Source: Ctenosaura bakeri
Taxonomy: Eukaryota; Chordata; Lepidosauria; Squamata; Iguanidae
Assembly: GCA_948474755.1 (NCBI GenBank)
Contig: CAOLHI010001014.1
Location: 1 to 64,000, forward strand
Length of the DNA: 64,000 nt
Direction of reading: 5' to 3'
Under the pieces are notes generated by a model. The model saw nothing but the letters and a program-made list of their open reading frames with translations. It was not told where the DNA came from and did not search any database. Below are positions 31,061 through 42,320 of the stretch, in pieces; the first letter of the stretch is position 1, and the number at the start of each line of letters is the position of its first letter. A program made the position numbers and the translations under genes.

Positions 31061-31524
31061 CTCAGGGCTTTTCAGTACTTTGGGGGGGAAATGGGGCAGT
31101 CCATTACTCACCGGACTGGCACATTCCCCCCCAACGATCCACACTGATCCGGAGCAGCACGTGCCCGCGCTACACACTCTCCGGGGACGAAAATGGAGGC
31201 TTCCGGTTGGTGGAGGCTCTCCACCAACTGGAGAAGCTCGCCAGCCGGAAGCCCGCCCCTGGAAGATCTGTAGCCTCGCGCTGGCGCGAGCCTGCAGATC
31301 TACACATTAGTGCAGCAATGGACTGGGGCGCGCCAGGCTATTGAAAGTCCTCTTTTAATCAGTCTTTCAATAGCACGGCAAACCACCAGTTCTAGCCATT
31401 CCGGAGCGGGCTGAAGTCCAGACATACATTAAGTAGTCCGGACCCAGTTCGCTCCCAAGTGCAAACGTCCTCGCTGGAGGACGCGCTGCCCCGTTTCAAA
31501 AATAAAATGCAGAAAAGGCCTCTG
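31061..31524 (+). mobile_element. GC-rich fold-back DNA element with CTCAG/CTCTG flanks
   Basis: Element 31066-31519 begins GGCTTTTCAGTACTTT and ends AAAATGCAGAAAAGGC. Flanks are CTCAG (31061-31065) and CTCTG (31520-31524), a 4/5 match. Inside there are several inverted repeats, e.g. gctattgaaag (31341 region) with ctttcaatagc, cttccggttggtgga with tccaccaactgg and ccggaag, and agatctgtagcctcgcgc with gcgcgagcctgcagatct. The ends resemble those of the other 5-bp-duplication elements. Non-coding. Confidence 0.7.
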
Positions 31525-32584
31525 TTTGAAGAGTCATGCCTTTATATTTAACAAAGTAAATTTTTCTGATATCATCCCTTATTATTGTCTTTTTTATTCA
31601 GATGCTAAAGCAGCTTATCTGATACTCAACCCAAGCAGTTTATCGTTTTATTATCCTGGGTGGTCCATTCTCATGTTCATACTATGAACATTCTCCACCT
31701 TCCTAGTTAACATACCCTCCAACTATCTCCATATGGCAAGGAAAGTTCTGATTGATTCTCTCTAGTCCCACTTTTTTGAGCTGCTTTTAAAATATTCTGG
31801 TTTCTTTGTCCTTCTGCCCTTTCCCTCTGTGTCCTTAGCTTATATCAACTGCTGCAAACTGAGGTGACTGTGTGAAAGTAATTGGTATTCAGTTAACTCA
31901 GTAGAGGGGAGGGGAGGGGAGGGGAAGAATATTGTCCTTCCCAGTTGGCCCTGTCAAAAGCAACTGCGCTCAATGTCTGTAGAAATTTATATTCATGGAC
32001 TTACTGATTTGAGCTTTACACAGAATATACATACATCAGGACTAGTAACCATTTATAGTCCAGTCCTCCACAAATTTATCTCATCTCCTTTGAAAACCCT
32101 GCAGAGTGGCAGGGAGCATGTACTGTTGTAGAAAATCTGTTTTACTATGTGCTGTATGAAGAAATGCTTCCATTTATCTGTCCTGAATCTCTCCTCGTCC
32201 AGCTTCAGACTTCTGCAGGTAATCCTGGATTCTTGTATTATGCTGTCCGCTATTCTGACACCACATATGATTATATACATTTCAATCATTTGTCCCCGTA
32301 CTTGCCTTTCCTACAGAAGTCTTAGCCATTCCTCTGAGAGGAATTGCACCAACTCCACTATTATTTTGGCTTCCCCTTTCCCACAATTCTTTCAGCATTA
32401 CAATATCTTTTTTCAGTTGTTGTGATGACTCAAATGGTACAGAGTATTGCAAACGTGGTTGTACCACCTGTTTATATAAGAATGGTACAACATTAGCAGT
32501 TTTATTATTTTTTTCCTTTTCTAATTACACTAACATAGTTTCATATGTTCCTATGAGTGAGTTACAAAACTGCAGCAAAATACA
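31525..32584. other. no gene; repeat fragment at 31715-31880, (GGGGA)n at 31904-31926
   Basis: 31715-31880 shares 'ataccctccaac' and 'cccacttttttgagctgctt' plus 'ttaaaat' with the repeat at 50780-51125. Around 32270-32480 a minus-strand frame weakly resembles a LINE tail (PRLQYSVPFESSQQLKKDI) but is too short to assign. Confidence 0.45.
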
Positions 32585-33790
32585 TAGGGCTTGGCATTGT
32601 GCAGCATATCATAATAATAACAACAACAACAACAACAACAACAATAACAATAATATTTATTTTTATCCCGCCTCTCCCAGTGGATCGAGGCGGCATTACA
32701 AAAATATATAAATACATTAAAACATTAAAATGTACCCCATCCTCCCCACCCATCAACCCTTCTATCCCCCTAAAACACATTAATTATTAAAAACAAATTA
32801 AAAACAAAATTAGAACAAAGAGACAAATGATGAGAGGCGGTGAAACACTAGTCTGGGAAGGCCTGTCGGAAGAGACAGTCTTGACTGCTTTTTTAAAGCA
32901 GTCAAGACTGGTAATGTGCCGGGTCTCCTCCGGCAGGCCATTCCATAACTTAGGAGCGACAGAAGAAAAGGTCCTCTGGGTAACTGCAGCCAACCTAGTT
33001 CTGACTGGTTGCAGTAAATTCCTCCCAGAGGACCTTAGTGTGCGGGGCGGATTATATGGGAGAAGGCGATCCCGCAGGTAGGCTGGCCCCAAGCCATGGA
33101 GGGCTTTAAAGGTAAGAACCAACATCTTGTACTGTGCCCGGAAACTAATAAGCAGCTAGTGTAAAGACTTCAGAATAGGTGTTATATGGACAGTTTTAGA
33201 TCTTCCGGTGACCAACCTGGCTGCCATATTCTGAATTAATTGAAGTTTCCGGACTAAGCACATGGGTAGCCCTATGTAGAGCGCATTACAGAAGTCAAGC
33301 CGTGAAGTTACCAGCGCATGTACCACTGTTTTTAGGTGTTCCAAGTCCAGGAAGGGGCGCAGCTGGCATATCAGCCGAAGCTGATAGCAGGCACTCCTGG
33401 CTGCCGCATCAATTTGAGCTGTCATCTGAAGCGGCAAGTCCAGGAGCACCCCCAGGCTGCGGACACAGTCTTTCAGGGGAAGTGTGACCCCGTCTAGAAC
33501 TGGTTGACAAACCTCTATACCTGGGCTGGGGCCCTTAACAGCAAGTATCTCCGTCTTCTCTGGATTCAGCTTCAGTCTGTTTTTCCTCATCCAGTCCATT
33601 ACTGCTCCAAGGCATTCATTTAGAGGTGAGATGCCATCCTTAGTTGATGCTGTTATCCGAGGCATGGAGAGATATATCTGGGTGTCATCAGCGTACTGAT
33701 AGCACCTTGCTCCATGCCTCCTGATGATCTCTCGCAGCGGTTTCATGTAGATGTTAAATAGCATTGGGGACAAACATTGAACAGATCAGC
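32585..33790 (-). mobile_element. L2-like LINE, 5'-truncated, minus strand
   Basis: The sense strand is minus. It runs from a truncated 5' end at about 33790 through reverse-transcriptase coding to a 3' UTR whose end ('ggagaggcgggataaaaata') and microsatellite tail (32611-32656, plus-strand AAC/AAT repeats) are typical of L2-type LINEs. The coding part is open apart from one in-frame stop, so this copy is younger than the CR1 copies. Confidence 0.85.
32787..33773 (-). pseudogene. L2-like reverse transcriptase, C-terminal half, one stop
   Basis: Residues 1-205 (33773-33156) begin at the 'MSPMLFNIYMKPLREIIRR' region just before the catalytic Y-A-D-D box ('CYQYADDTQIYLS'). The thumb-like region follows: 'WMRKNRLKLNPEKTEILAV', 'VRSLGVLLDLPLQM', 'LDFCNALYIGLP' and 'LQLIQNMAARLVTG'. 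The frame stops at 33156-33158 and continues in the same frame from 33125 to 32787 with 'VLTFKALHGLGPAYLRD', 'RTFSSVAPKLWNGLPEE' and 'SLDCFKKAVKTV'. The N-terminal endonuclease and first RT blocks are missing through truncation. The protein would copy LINE RNA into DNA at a nicked target. Confidence 0.85.
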
Positions 33791-34810
33791 TGTTCTCAAC
33801 CTTGTTAAGCCAGAGCAACCCTTCAAACAATTTCAAGGTCTCAGGGAACCTGTGCATTAAAAAAAAAAAAAACTTAAAAATACACCTACAGCTCAAAACA
33901 AAACAAAAAAGGCTTTTTGTCCCCCGAACCCTTGTTGAGGAACCCTGGAATAGATGGTCTAATCCAGATGCGTTTTCTCTCTCTCTCTTTCTCTCTAACA
34001 GAGAGTGAGAGAGAGAGAGTCATTCACACACACACACACAGAGCTGCACAGGAATTGTTTTTCTGGCAAAGTCAAAGGTGTTCCAAGTGGTGTTCTGGTG
34101 CTCTAAGAAAAGAGCCCCCCCATGCCCAAATCCCTCATTAGATACACAGACATTCTTGGAACACTTCATACACATCTTTGGTTCCTAATTAATAGTAGTA
34201 GTAGTGCTACTAGTAGTAGAAGTGAATAACAATCATCGCACCATGTCCCACAATCATGCTGCAAGGATGGTTTATAGTGAGGTCAAGGGTAAATCCTGGA
34301 TATAGATTCTAGACATTAAGACGGCACTTATCCATGCCATTTGGGATCAATTCAGACTGAGGTTGACAAGCAAGTCCCTTCATTTCAAGACCAAAGGTAA
34401 TTCACTTAGCCAAGTTTCTCTGAGACCTTGTTTGTTTTTGAGATGAAACACTTTTAACCTTGTAATGGTTTGGCTCCTGTTCCTGATGGTGTTGTTGTGA
34501 ATGAAAGTTCCTAGAATTTCAACATCTCTCGGGAGAGAATGACGTCTCTTGCTGCTGTTTGTTTTCCTACTTCCACCTCAGAATACCTTGTTTAGGAGCA
34601 CTTTGCACAGCAGCGATTACTGGAGTCTGTTAGGCTGTTAAGAAAAGCAAGCTGAGCAAACAAACAGTATTATTGATGTTCTGTTGGAACATTCATCACT
34701 CCAGCTCCACCAAAGATATATCTACAGAAAATTTACCTATGGGCAAAGATGACTTTATCCCCCTTCTCAAAAAAAGAAAAAAAAGATTGGAACATTGGGT
34801 GACCATAAAT
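33791..34810. other. no gene; CT/GA hairpin and (AC)n microsatellite
   Basis: 33976-33996 is a CT-rich run and 34001-34019 a GA-rich run, separated by 'taaca'. The two can pair as a hairpin. 34026-34041 is an (AC)n run and 34192-34216 a TAG-type run. No other feature. Confidence 0.6.
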
Positions 34811-34993
34811 CTTAGGCCACTTCCACATTAGACTGTTATAGTGCTATTATTCCACTTTCCTATGGAATCCTGGGATTTGCAGTTTAGAGAGAGGCCTTTG
34901 AGACCCCTCCCTAAGCTGCAAAATCCAGGACTCCATAGGATGTTGAAAATGGAGTAACAGCACTATAATTGTCTAATGTGGAAATGGCCCTGG
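34811..34993 (+). mobile_element. palindromic MITE copy
   Basis: Element 34816-34988 begins GCCACTTCCACATTAGACTG and ends GTCTAATGTGGAAATGGC. Left flank CTTAG and right flank CCTGG match at three of five bases. The terminal arms pair almost perfectly. Confidence 0.85.
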
Positions 34994-37273
34994 TTCCTAG
35001 GTAAGGCAATTTTCAAGAAGAAAATAGGAAGGGCAAAGTTTCATGCACCATTTTTCCTTTTCTGATCTGAATTGGGATCCCTTTGGCTGTTATTTGAAAG
35101 AAAAAAAAGTGCAGAATTACTGATTATGTGTCATGGATAAGCTAACCTGGTTTTTGAGGTTAGACTATTTGTCTTTAATGTTCTAAAAGTAGACTCTTGC
35201 TCTTGCTACAATTGTTACTCACTGTACAGTACCACAGAGAAAGATCATGATCCCAATCTAGTTTGAATGTAGTTCTGGCCCTGCTTTTCTTATGTGAAAG
35301 GCAGCAGAGCAGTGAACTTCTTCAGATTCCTAATTTCAAGTAAATTTGGCAAAGAGGACAGGGCATAGTTGTGTGCAGTTGGCATTCTTCCACTGGTGAA
35401 TGCAAGCACATTGCCTCATATAAATTTATTCGCAAAGAGATAGGACTGTGATGCTTCGGTACTTAAAAGACCTGTTCTTCTGTTGTTTCTCCTAACAAGG
35501 ACACACAGTGGAGAGTCAGTTTATTGTGTACGGATAGAGTGGCCTCCATAATTGGATGCCATAACCAAGACGACACTAGATCAAACTGAATTTTACACTG
35601 AGCATTTTTTTAAAAAGTGAATCATCAAATGGTGGAAAGATAGCAGCTTGGCATCACAATTGTCTACACTGGCATATATTGTCTACAATTGTTTATACCA
35701 GTGTATATTACCTTTATCATGCTTTGTTTGTTGTTCATTTAAAGGTAAATATAGACTTAATTTTTAAGTCTGACTGCTAAATCACACATCTCCCTAAACA
35801 TCTAGCTTGACCTTCAGTCTTTGCTTGCAGTCAATCTTTCCTCAGAAACTGAGGACACATCATATAGTCTGTCCTCCATATTCATGAATTCAACTAACCA
35901 GGGCTTGAAAATATTCCCCAAAAATATAAATTCCAAAAAGCAAACGTTGATTTTGCCATTTTATATAAGGGGCATCATCTTACTAGACCACTGAATATAA
36001 TGGGACTTGAACATCCACAAATATTGGTATCCATGGGTGGTCCTGAAACCAAACCCACTGTACATAACTCCAGTTATAAACTCAACAACTAGGCAGGTTC
36101 ACGTGAAAGCAAGCAATATGCTTACTATTGAGGATGCATAGGTCAAAGGCAGACTGTGCTGGTATAGAAACTAGTGGTAGAGTTAGCAGAGGTCATGTTT
36201 AATTGACAATGTCCTAATTTTTATCCAGAGAAGCTTTGGAAATCAAGCACTGATTTAAGGAGAAGGCTCAGAATGAGAGGTGGATGATGTACTGCATGCT
36301 CATTTCTATATAAAACACGTGTGTGTGTGTGTGCGCGCACACACACAGAGATCATGAACAGTTGGCTTTCCCAGTGTGTATGAAAAGAACAATTACTTGG
36401 AATTACATTCATATTCTTCTGTCATGCTTTGTGTAGTTCTTTTGAAATACGATAATGAAAGACGCTTTTTTTCAATTACATGCTTTTGCTCTATTAATTT
36501 GATACTGTGGTTACTACTAGAGTGGTTCCTTGTCCAAAGTACTGCTCGAAATGAAACACAAGTCTACCACAATCTTCTTCAATGGACCTAACTTCATAAC
36601 GAAGCAGTCCCAAATGCAATAAGACACCATTTCTCAAGTTTGAGGATTGCAGACTACTGAAAAGAGCCAGATTTTGTGGCTTGGATTCTTCTCCCACCAT
36701 TTAATATTCATGATAAAATCGTGTGGGCTAAAGAAAAAACAAAATGGGGAGATGAGTACTGGATATTAACTGTTCTCTCTTGTGTCTTCTTCAAAGCTCT
36801 CAAGATTTTCAAAAATATTATGTCAACACTAATAAACCAAACCTTGCTTGCCAGTGCAATCCTGCAACTCCTTCTTTTAAAAGGGAATTAAACAAAGACC
36901 AAATCCAGATTGCAGATCAAACCTTGTTTATAGCTTTATTCAGTTACACTAAAAGTACAATTGACTTTGGAAGACAATAAAGAAATTGCTATGCCTATTT
37001 GCTTGCCTTTTCTCCTTCAGAGTTTTTTTAAAAATCCTATTGTGCTTTGAACCATGCTTATATTCAAAAATGTTGTCCTAATCCAAAAATGTTTGCATAC
37101 AACAAAGCACTGTGTGTGACTGGTTCCACATACTGGAAAGCCACATGGAGCAACATGTTCATCAGATGTACTTCCACATCTGATGAACATGAGCAAAGTG
37201 CCAAGAAGCCATGACTTAAACCATCCCCTGCAGTAGTACCACAGTGGACACATTTTTCAAATTGATGTAGCCC
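34994..37273. other. no gene; Tigger-like MITE at 35862-36063, Z-DNA-type palindrome at 36324-36347
   Basis: 35870-36063 ('tctgtcctccatattcatga', 'aacatccacaaatattggta', 'tccatgggtggtcctg') is a decayed MER2/Tigger-type MITE. 36324-36347 is a perfect 24-bp alternating purine-pyrimidine palindrome. 36676-36890 contains two short overlapping open frames without a family. Confidence 0.5.
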
Positions 37274-37720
37274 ATAGAATCATAGAATCATAGAGTTGGA
37301 AGAGACCACAGGGGCCATCCAGTCCAACCCCCTGCTATGCAGGAACACCCATCAAAGCATTCTGAACAGATGGCCATCCAACCTCTGCTTAAAAACCTCT
37401 AAAGAAGGAGACGCCACCACACTCCAGGGCAGCATATTCCACTGCCGAACAGCTCTGACCATCAAGAAATTCTTCCTGAGGTTCAGGTGGAATCTCCTTT
37501 CCATTGCTCCTTGCCCTAGTCTCTGGAACAGCAGAAAACAAGCCTGCTCCCTCCTCAATATGACATCCCTTCAAATATTTAAACATGGCTACCATGTCCC
37601 CTCTTAACCTTCTCTTCTGCAGACTAAACGTACCTAGCTCTCTAAGCTGTTCCTCATAGGGCATGGCATGTTTGGACCCTCAATAGCAGTCGCTCTACTC
37701 TTCTCTCTATCTGCCTCAGT
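37274..37720 (-). mobile_element. CR1-like LINE 3' end, minus strand
   Basis: Starts with the tail 'gaatcatagaatcatagagt' and 'tccagtccaaccccctgc'. Minus-strand frames at 37664-37352 encode LRELGTFSLQKRRLRGDMVA and the tail QWNMLPWSVVASPSLEVFKQ in two overlapping frames, so at least one frame shift separates them. It is less diverged than the copies at 13650 and 44570. Confidence 0.9.
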
Positions 37721-38440
37721 TTGTGGTTTTGTGTTGGTGCTGTTGTTTTATTCACAGCACCATCCAGCAATAATAGATGCAGATCTTGCAAAATTACTTC
37801 TAAAATAATTAGTTGTAGTCCCAAGGCCACCCAAATTTTTTAAATTTTCAAAAAGGCACTCTTTGTTTTCCCCCAGCTAAAATGTAACTAAAATAGTTGT
37901 TGTTCTTGTCATCTTTATTTATATTCTACTTTTTTCCTGATAATGTCTCTAAGTAGCATACAGTAATTTTAAAAAACGTAGTTAAAAATCACGGTATACA
38001 AAAGTTAAAACAAATTAAACAGTCAGCTAAGAATTAAAACAAAGTTTCACATAACTAAAAGTCAAACATTCATAAATTCCACATAGTGCATAGCCAGCAG
38101 CTTTCATCAGCCAGGCCATAATCACATATTGAGTGCCTGTTGAAATAAAAATGTCCTAGCTTGTCTGTGGAAAGAAGATAGAGCGAGTACCAGTCTGACT
38201 TCTCCAGGGAGGGAGTTCCAGAGCCTGGAAGCAGCCACTGAGAAGGCCCTCTCCCATGTTCCCACCAGATTGACCTGTGAAGGTGGTGGGACAGAGAGAG
38301 GGGCCTCTCCAGCAGATCTCAAAGCCCAGGCTGGTTTGTAAGGGAGAATACAATCCTTCAAATAACCTGGTTTTATGGCTTTATAACAGCCTCCTTGAGG
38401 CAAGCTGGAACACTACCTTGTTTTAAGGAGGTTTTGTTGG
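37721..38440 (-). mobile_element. L2-like LINE 3' fragment, minus strand
   Basis: The minus-strand frame at 38403-38122 encodes an L2-type C-terminus ('KPGYLKDCILPYKPAWALRS', 'ERAFSVAASRLWNSLPGEV', 'SSFHRQARTFLFQQAL'). The 3' UTR extends on the plus-strand side to about 37900, with 'tatttatattctactttttt'. It belongs to a different subfamily from 32585-33790. Confidence 0.75.
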
Positions 38441-38760
38441 TTTGGGGTTACATTTTAGGAAAAAAAAACCTGAGCAATACAAGCTGATGGCATGGAGAAC
38501 AAAACACACTCTCCTTCCATCCACGTTATTGCCACCTCAATACCCTCAACAGGGCAAAGCAAAGAAGCACGAGACACAGCATGAGTCAGCATTTGAGTCA
38601 TGTGATATTTTTCTTTTATCATTTAATGAGGCTGTGGTATGATTTGTTTGCTTGGCTGGAGGATATCAGCCACTGTGTTGTCACACATGTAATGGCCTTT
38701 AGGCCTGAAAGGCTACTGTTCTGTCACATAAACATATGTTGGTCTTCACAGAGGCCGAGG
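38441..38760. other. no gene or repeat recognised
   Basis: Short frames only. Confidence 0.5.
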
Positions 38761-38958
38761 GCCTTTCCACACTACACTGTTATAGTGCTATTATTCCATT
38801 TTAAATGTCCTATGGAATCCTGGGGTTTCCAGTTTAAGGAGGGGCCTTTAGAATTCTCATCCAGAGAACTCTTTGGCCTCAATAAAGTACAAACCCCAGA
38901 ATTCCACAGGATGTTGAAAGTTGAATGAAAGCATTATAACAGTGTAGTGCAGTTATTA
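38761..38958 (+). mobile_element. palindromic MITE copy
   Basis: Begins GCCTTTCCACACTACACTG. The right end is degenerate (GTGTAGTGCAGTTATTACT). Arms 'tgttatagtgctattattcc' and 'gaatgaaagcattataacag' pair imperfectly. No clean duplication. Confidence 0.8.
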
Positions 38959-39680
38959 CTGGAATGTTTTAAGTATGTATGTTCTTTTTTAAATGAATTT
39001 AAAGTTATTTTATCTTGTTTTTATTTTGCACACAAAAGAGGTTTTATTAGATCAAGCAGAATACAAACATCACAGTTAATCATTTGATCAACCCCCTCAG
39101 TCATATAGCCACATTAGAAGGTGTATGGCACTTGATAATGTGCCCCAAGAGAGTTGTTGCATCTTGATTTAAAGAGAAAACTTATTTGAGTCTTAAAATC
39201 TCCATGCCTTTCTGACTTTTAAGCTGTAGGGGCTTATTCACTTCTTTTTCCTCCCGCATACTCTCATGTAAAGGATAGCCTCTGTGGCTAGCCAGGGACT
39301 ATATTGGCAGCCTTGAAGTTCCAACAGTCCTGGGACTGATGGAGGAAGGCTCTGGCCAGACTCTGGTCCAGCCAAAAGCTCAATCAACTGATGAAGAGTT
39401 CTCTGGGTCTAGACTCTCCAAAGGCTTTAACAAAAAGAATAATATGCTCTTCGGGGAGGGTGCAGGGGGTAGGATTTGGCAGTGATGGTGGGTTCTCGTT
39501 CTCTTGTTCTAGAGACTGGGTATACTTAGACCCTGGCATTTAATCATAGTAAAGCATTAACAGGCAACTGGTAAAACTGGTTACAGTGATTATACAACTC
39601 CCCTGCTCCAATAGCCCCAACGGCCACTGCTCTGTTTCCAGGTACAAGTCAAAATGCACGTTAGGATGACCTACAAAGGC
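38959..39680. other. no gene or repeat recognised
   Basis: AT-rich at the start, featureless afterwards. Confidence 0.5.
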
Positions 39681-40036
39681 ATTTAGTGCTTAGGTCTGGG
39701 CTGTCTCCTCATTTGAGCCTGCCTGGACTCTGTGATCCACAGAAGAGGCCCTTCTTTCCTTCACAGGTACAATTGGCAGGAACTCAACAGGGGGCCTTCC
39801 CAGTGGCCGCCCTAAGACCTTGGAAATCCCTCCCTATGAAAGTTAGAAGGTCCCCTCACTGCTGTCCTTCCATTAGTAGGTGAAGACTTTAAAAAAAAAT
39901 TCAGACTGGCTTTTAGAATTAAAGTCTTGTAAGGAAAGAGCTGTAAGGACTGTATTATTTTAAACTGCTTTTGTTAACTTTTAAAAAACTTTTTCAAATG
40001 TTTTTAATATAGTTAATAGTTTAATTCAGTTTTAGG
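39681..40036 (+). mobile_element. L2-like LINE 3' fragment, plus strand
   Basis: Plus-strand coding traces of an L2-type C-terminus ('SQVQLAGTQQGAFPVAALRP' then 'WKSLPMKV') are followed by a 3' UTR-like AT-rich run. It ends where the next DNA element begins. Confidence 0.55.
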
Positions 40037-40262
40037 CCCTTTCCGTGTGATGCACCCAAATGGCCATGAGGATGAGAGATGGACGGGGCCGGGACAACGC
40101 TTATGCATGATGTCATCCCGGACTTGTCCTCCTCCTCTTCCTAGGTAGCGCAATTGCACTGCAAATCATTGATGGGTTCTCCCCATCAATGACCAGCGAT
40201 CACACTGCCCTTCTGCTGCACATCTGCACTTACCTTCACTGCAGAGGTCCTGGAAGTATAAT
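40037..40262 (+). mobile_element. DNA element, left part, related to 54979-55398
   Basis: Begins GCCCTTTCCGTGTGATGC. It shares 'gggacaacgcttatgcatga' and 'tgtcatc' with 'gcgacaatgcttctgcatga' and 'tgtcatc' at 55037. The right terminal repeat is missing. Confidence 0.6.
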
Positions 40263-40711
40263 GACTGTGCTTCCTGCCCTGGAATAGATAAGCTGCCTTG
40301 AGTCTTAGTCTTGGGGAAAAGGTGGCATTTAAATACAATATTGTAGCTGCTGCTGCTCTGGTTGCTGCTAGAGAGGCCTCAGCAGGCATTTGTTGCCCAG
40401 AACCCCCATAATGTCATACATACAATGTGAATGACTAATACCATTCTCTTGAATTCATATTGAATGCAGAGGCATCATCCAGCTATTTGGACTTTAGACT
40501 AGTTACAGTCCAAAATGCAGATAGATAATTGCTGAGCTGGAAGCAAGATTTCTGGGCTGATGAAAGGAGATATCTAGAAGATCATGTAAGAGCTCAGGGC
40601 TTTCAATAATCAATGGTTTAAAGGTGTTTTGATTCAATTAGGAGGCAGAGGAGATTTGGATCTGCATTATGTATACATGTTAACAATGTTTTTATAATGA
40701 AGCATTGTGGT
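40263..40711. other. no gene; L2-like tail at 40263-40345
   Basis: 'gctgccttgagtcttagtct' then 'tggggaaaaggtggcattta' is the usual 3' end of an L2-type LINE or SINE. The remainder is unassigned. Confidence 0.5.
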
Positions 40712-40845
40712 AGGAATCATGCAACCTTCCAGATGTTGTAGGATTGAGTTCCCCATCTTCCTCTACATTGGCTATACTGGTTAGGACTGCTGGATCTTGC
40801 AAATCCACAACAACATCTGGAAGGCCATATAATTTCCACCTGCCT
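40712..40845 (+). mobile_element. short palindromic MITE (CCTTCCAGATGTTG type)
   Basis: The left arm 'accttccagatgttgtagga' and the right arm 'caacaacatctggaaggcc' are inverted copies around a central 'gttccccatc..tgctggatc' part. This is a very common reptile palindrome. Decayed relatives lie near 45650-45800, 47815-47925, 58725-58820 and 60340-60440. Confidence 0.65.
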
Positions 40846-41984
40846 GGAAAAAAAAGAGGCCACTGAAAATCAAACACTGGGAATTCAAAGTTGGAAAATC
40901 CAACTTTGCAGTCTTGACTTGAATCTTCGATCTTCCTTTCATAGTGTTTTTGTTTGCTGAAGAAAACACACAGTTTCTGTAAAAAGCTGAGAAACTAGAT
41001 TGATGCTTTAAAGATGGAAATAAATGGTTCTAATTCAGTTCCTAAATGTTGTTTTCAAGAGTAGAAATATCTTTCCATTTGAGAAGAAACAGGCCGCTAA
41101 AAAGCTTAACAAACTGTTTCATAATTTGCCAAATAGATTCCATCTGTGTAAGCTAATATAACATAAACGATGGTTTGTTTTATTCTGTGGAATAGCATTA
41201 ATTCTGAGCTTGACATATTAACATGTGTCATAATAGAGCTGTTCCTCAGATCCTCCACCACACAGTGCATTGGTGAATGGATTGGTTTACGTGTGGTGTG
41301 GTGTGGTGTGCTTATTCAACACATGTCTGTATTGTACATTAATACCCCCCTTCTAGCCACAGGTCTTAACAGTAAGATCTATATGCTAATGTTAAACCAG
41401 CTCATGAACAATGAAGCATCTGCTTTCTCAATTAATGCTATTGCATCGCTGTTACATTTGGACTATTCTGCTGCCCAGATTCAAAAGAATAAGAGTGTTT
41501 GGTATCATATAATATATGATCAAATAACTTATTTGAACTTAAGTGCAAAGAAAGTGTCTACAAATACTCATGCAACATAAAGCACAGACTTTTAAACATT
41601 AAGCTGCCAGCCTTAACTTCCATGCCCCATAAGTGTTGAACAGGTTCAACAGTCATTCATAAATTGTACCTATTAAAAAGGAAACTCCATGGTCTTTATC
41701 AGACAATAGCTTAAATTCTCTTGGTGAATCCCAGCTACAGCAGATCAACTGTTGAATGGTGAGTCAATATATAGGTAAATCCATTGATTCAAACAGTCTA
41801 CTCTAGCTGGGGCTAACCAATTGGATTTAAGTCAATATATTATGTTCAGAAATACATGGTTAGTGCCAGTTCAAAAAGAGGTAGAGCAACTTTGACTTGG
41901 CTAGTTGGGAGATGAAATTCCCATGGTATTTAAAAATCTATAGAATACGGTCACTTGCTGCGGTAGAACAATTATGGGGTATCA
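40846..41984. other. no gene or repeat recognised
   Basis: The 136-codon plus-strand frame at 41170-41580 has no domain, no splice context and ordinary AT-rich composition. Confidence 0.5.
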
Positions 41985-42110
41985 TGCATGATGAGTGGGA
42001 TTTGGGAGATCCAACTTCATGTCTCCGCTTCATCATGAAATTCACCAGGGAGCCCTGAATGAGTTGCTTTCTTTCAGCCTGAACTATGTCATAGGGTGGT
42101 GGATGAAAAT
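41985..42110 (+). repeat. SINE remnant
   Basis: 'gatccaacttcatgtctccg', 'atgaaattcaccagggagcc' and 'gagttgctttctttcagcct' resemble the box B and body of a tRNA-SINE. The box A region is not clear. Confidence 0.4.
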
Positions 42111-42320
42111 CTTAGGGCCTTTCCACTCTACACTGTTATAGTGCTATTATTCCACTTTCAACATCCTATGCAATCCTGGGGTTTGCAGTTTAGGGAGAGG
42201 CATTTAGAATTCTCAGCCAGGGAGCTCTTTGGCCTCCCTAAATGACAAACCCCAGAATCCCACAGAATGTTGAAAGTGGAATAATAGCACTATAATGGTG
42301 TAGTGCGGAAATGGTCTTAG
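42111..42320 (+). mobile_element. palindromic MITE with CTTAG flanks
   Basis: CTTAG at 42111-42115 and at 42316-42320 brackets the element (one extra base at an end). It begins GGCCTTTCCACTCTACACTG and ends GGTGTAGTGCGGAAATGGT. Internal arms also pair ('ggggtttgcagtttaggg' with 'cctaaatgacaaacccc'). Confidence 0.88.

Noticed and set aside
32270..32480. LINE C-terminal fragment on the minus strand
   Set aside because: Only about 20 residues look LINE-like, too little to assign.
41170..41580. 136-codon plus-strand open frame
   Set aside because: AT-rich composition, no recognisable domain and no second exon nearby.
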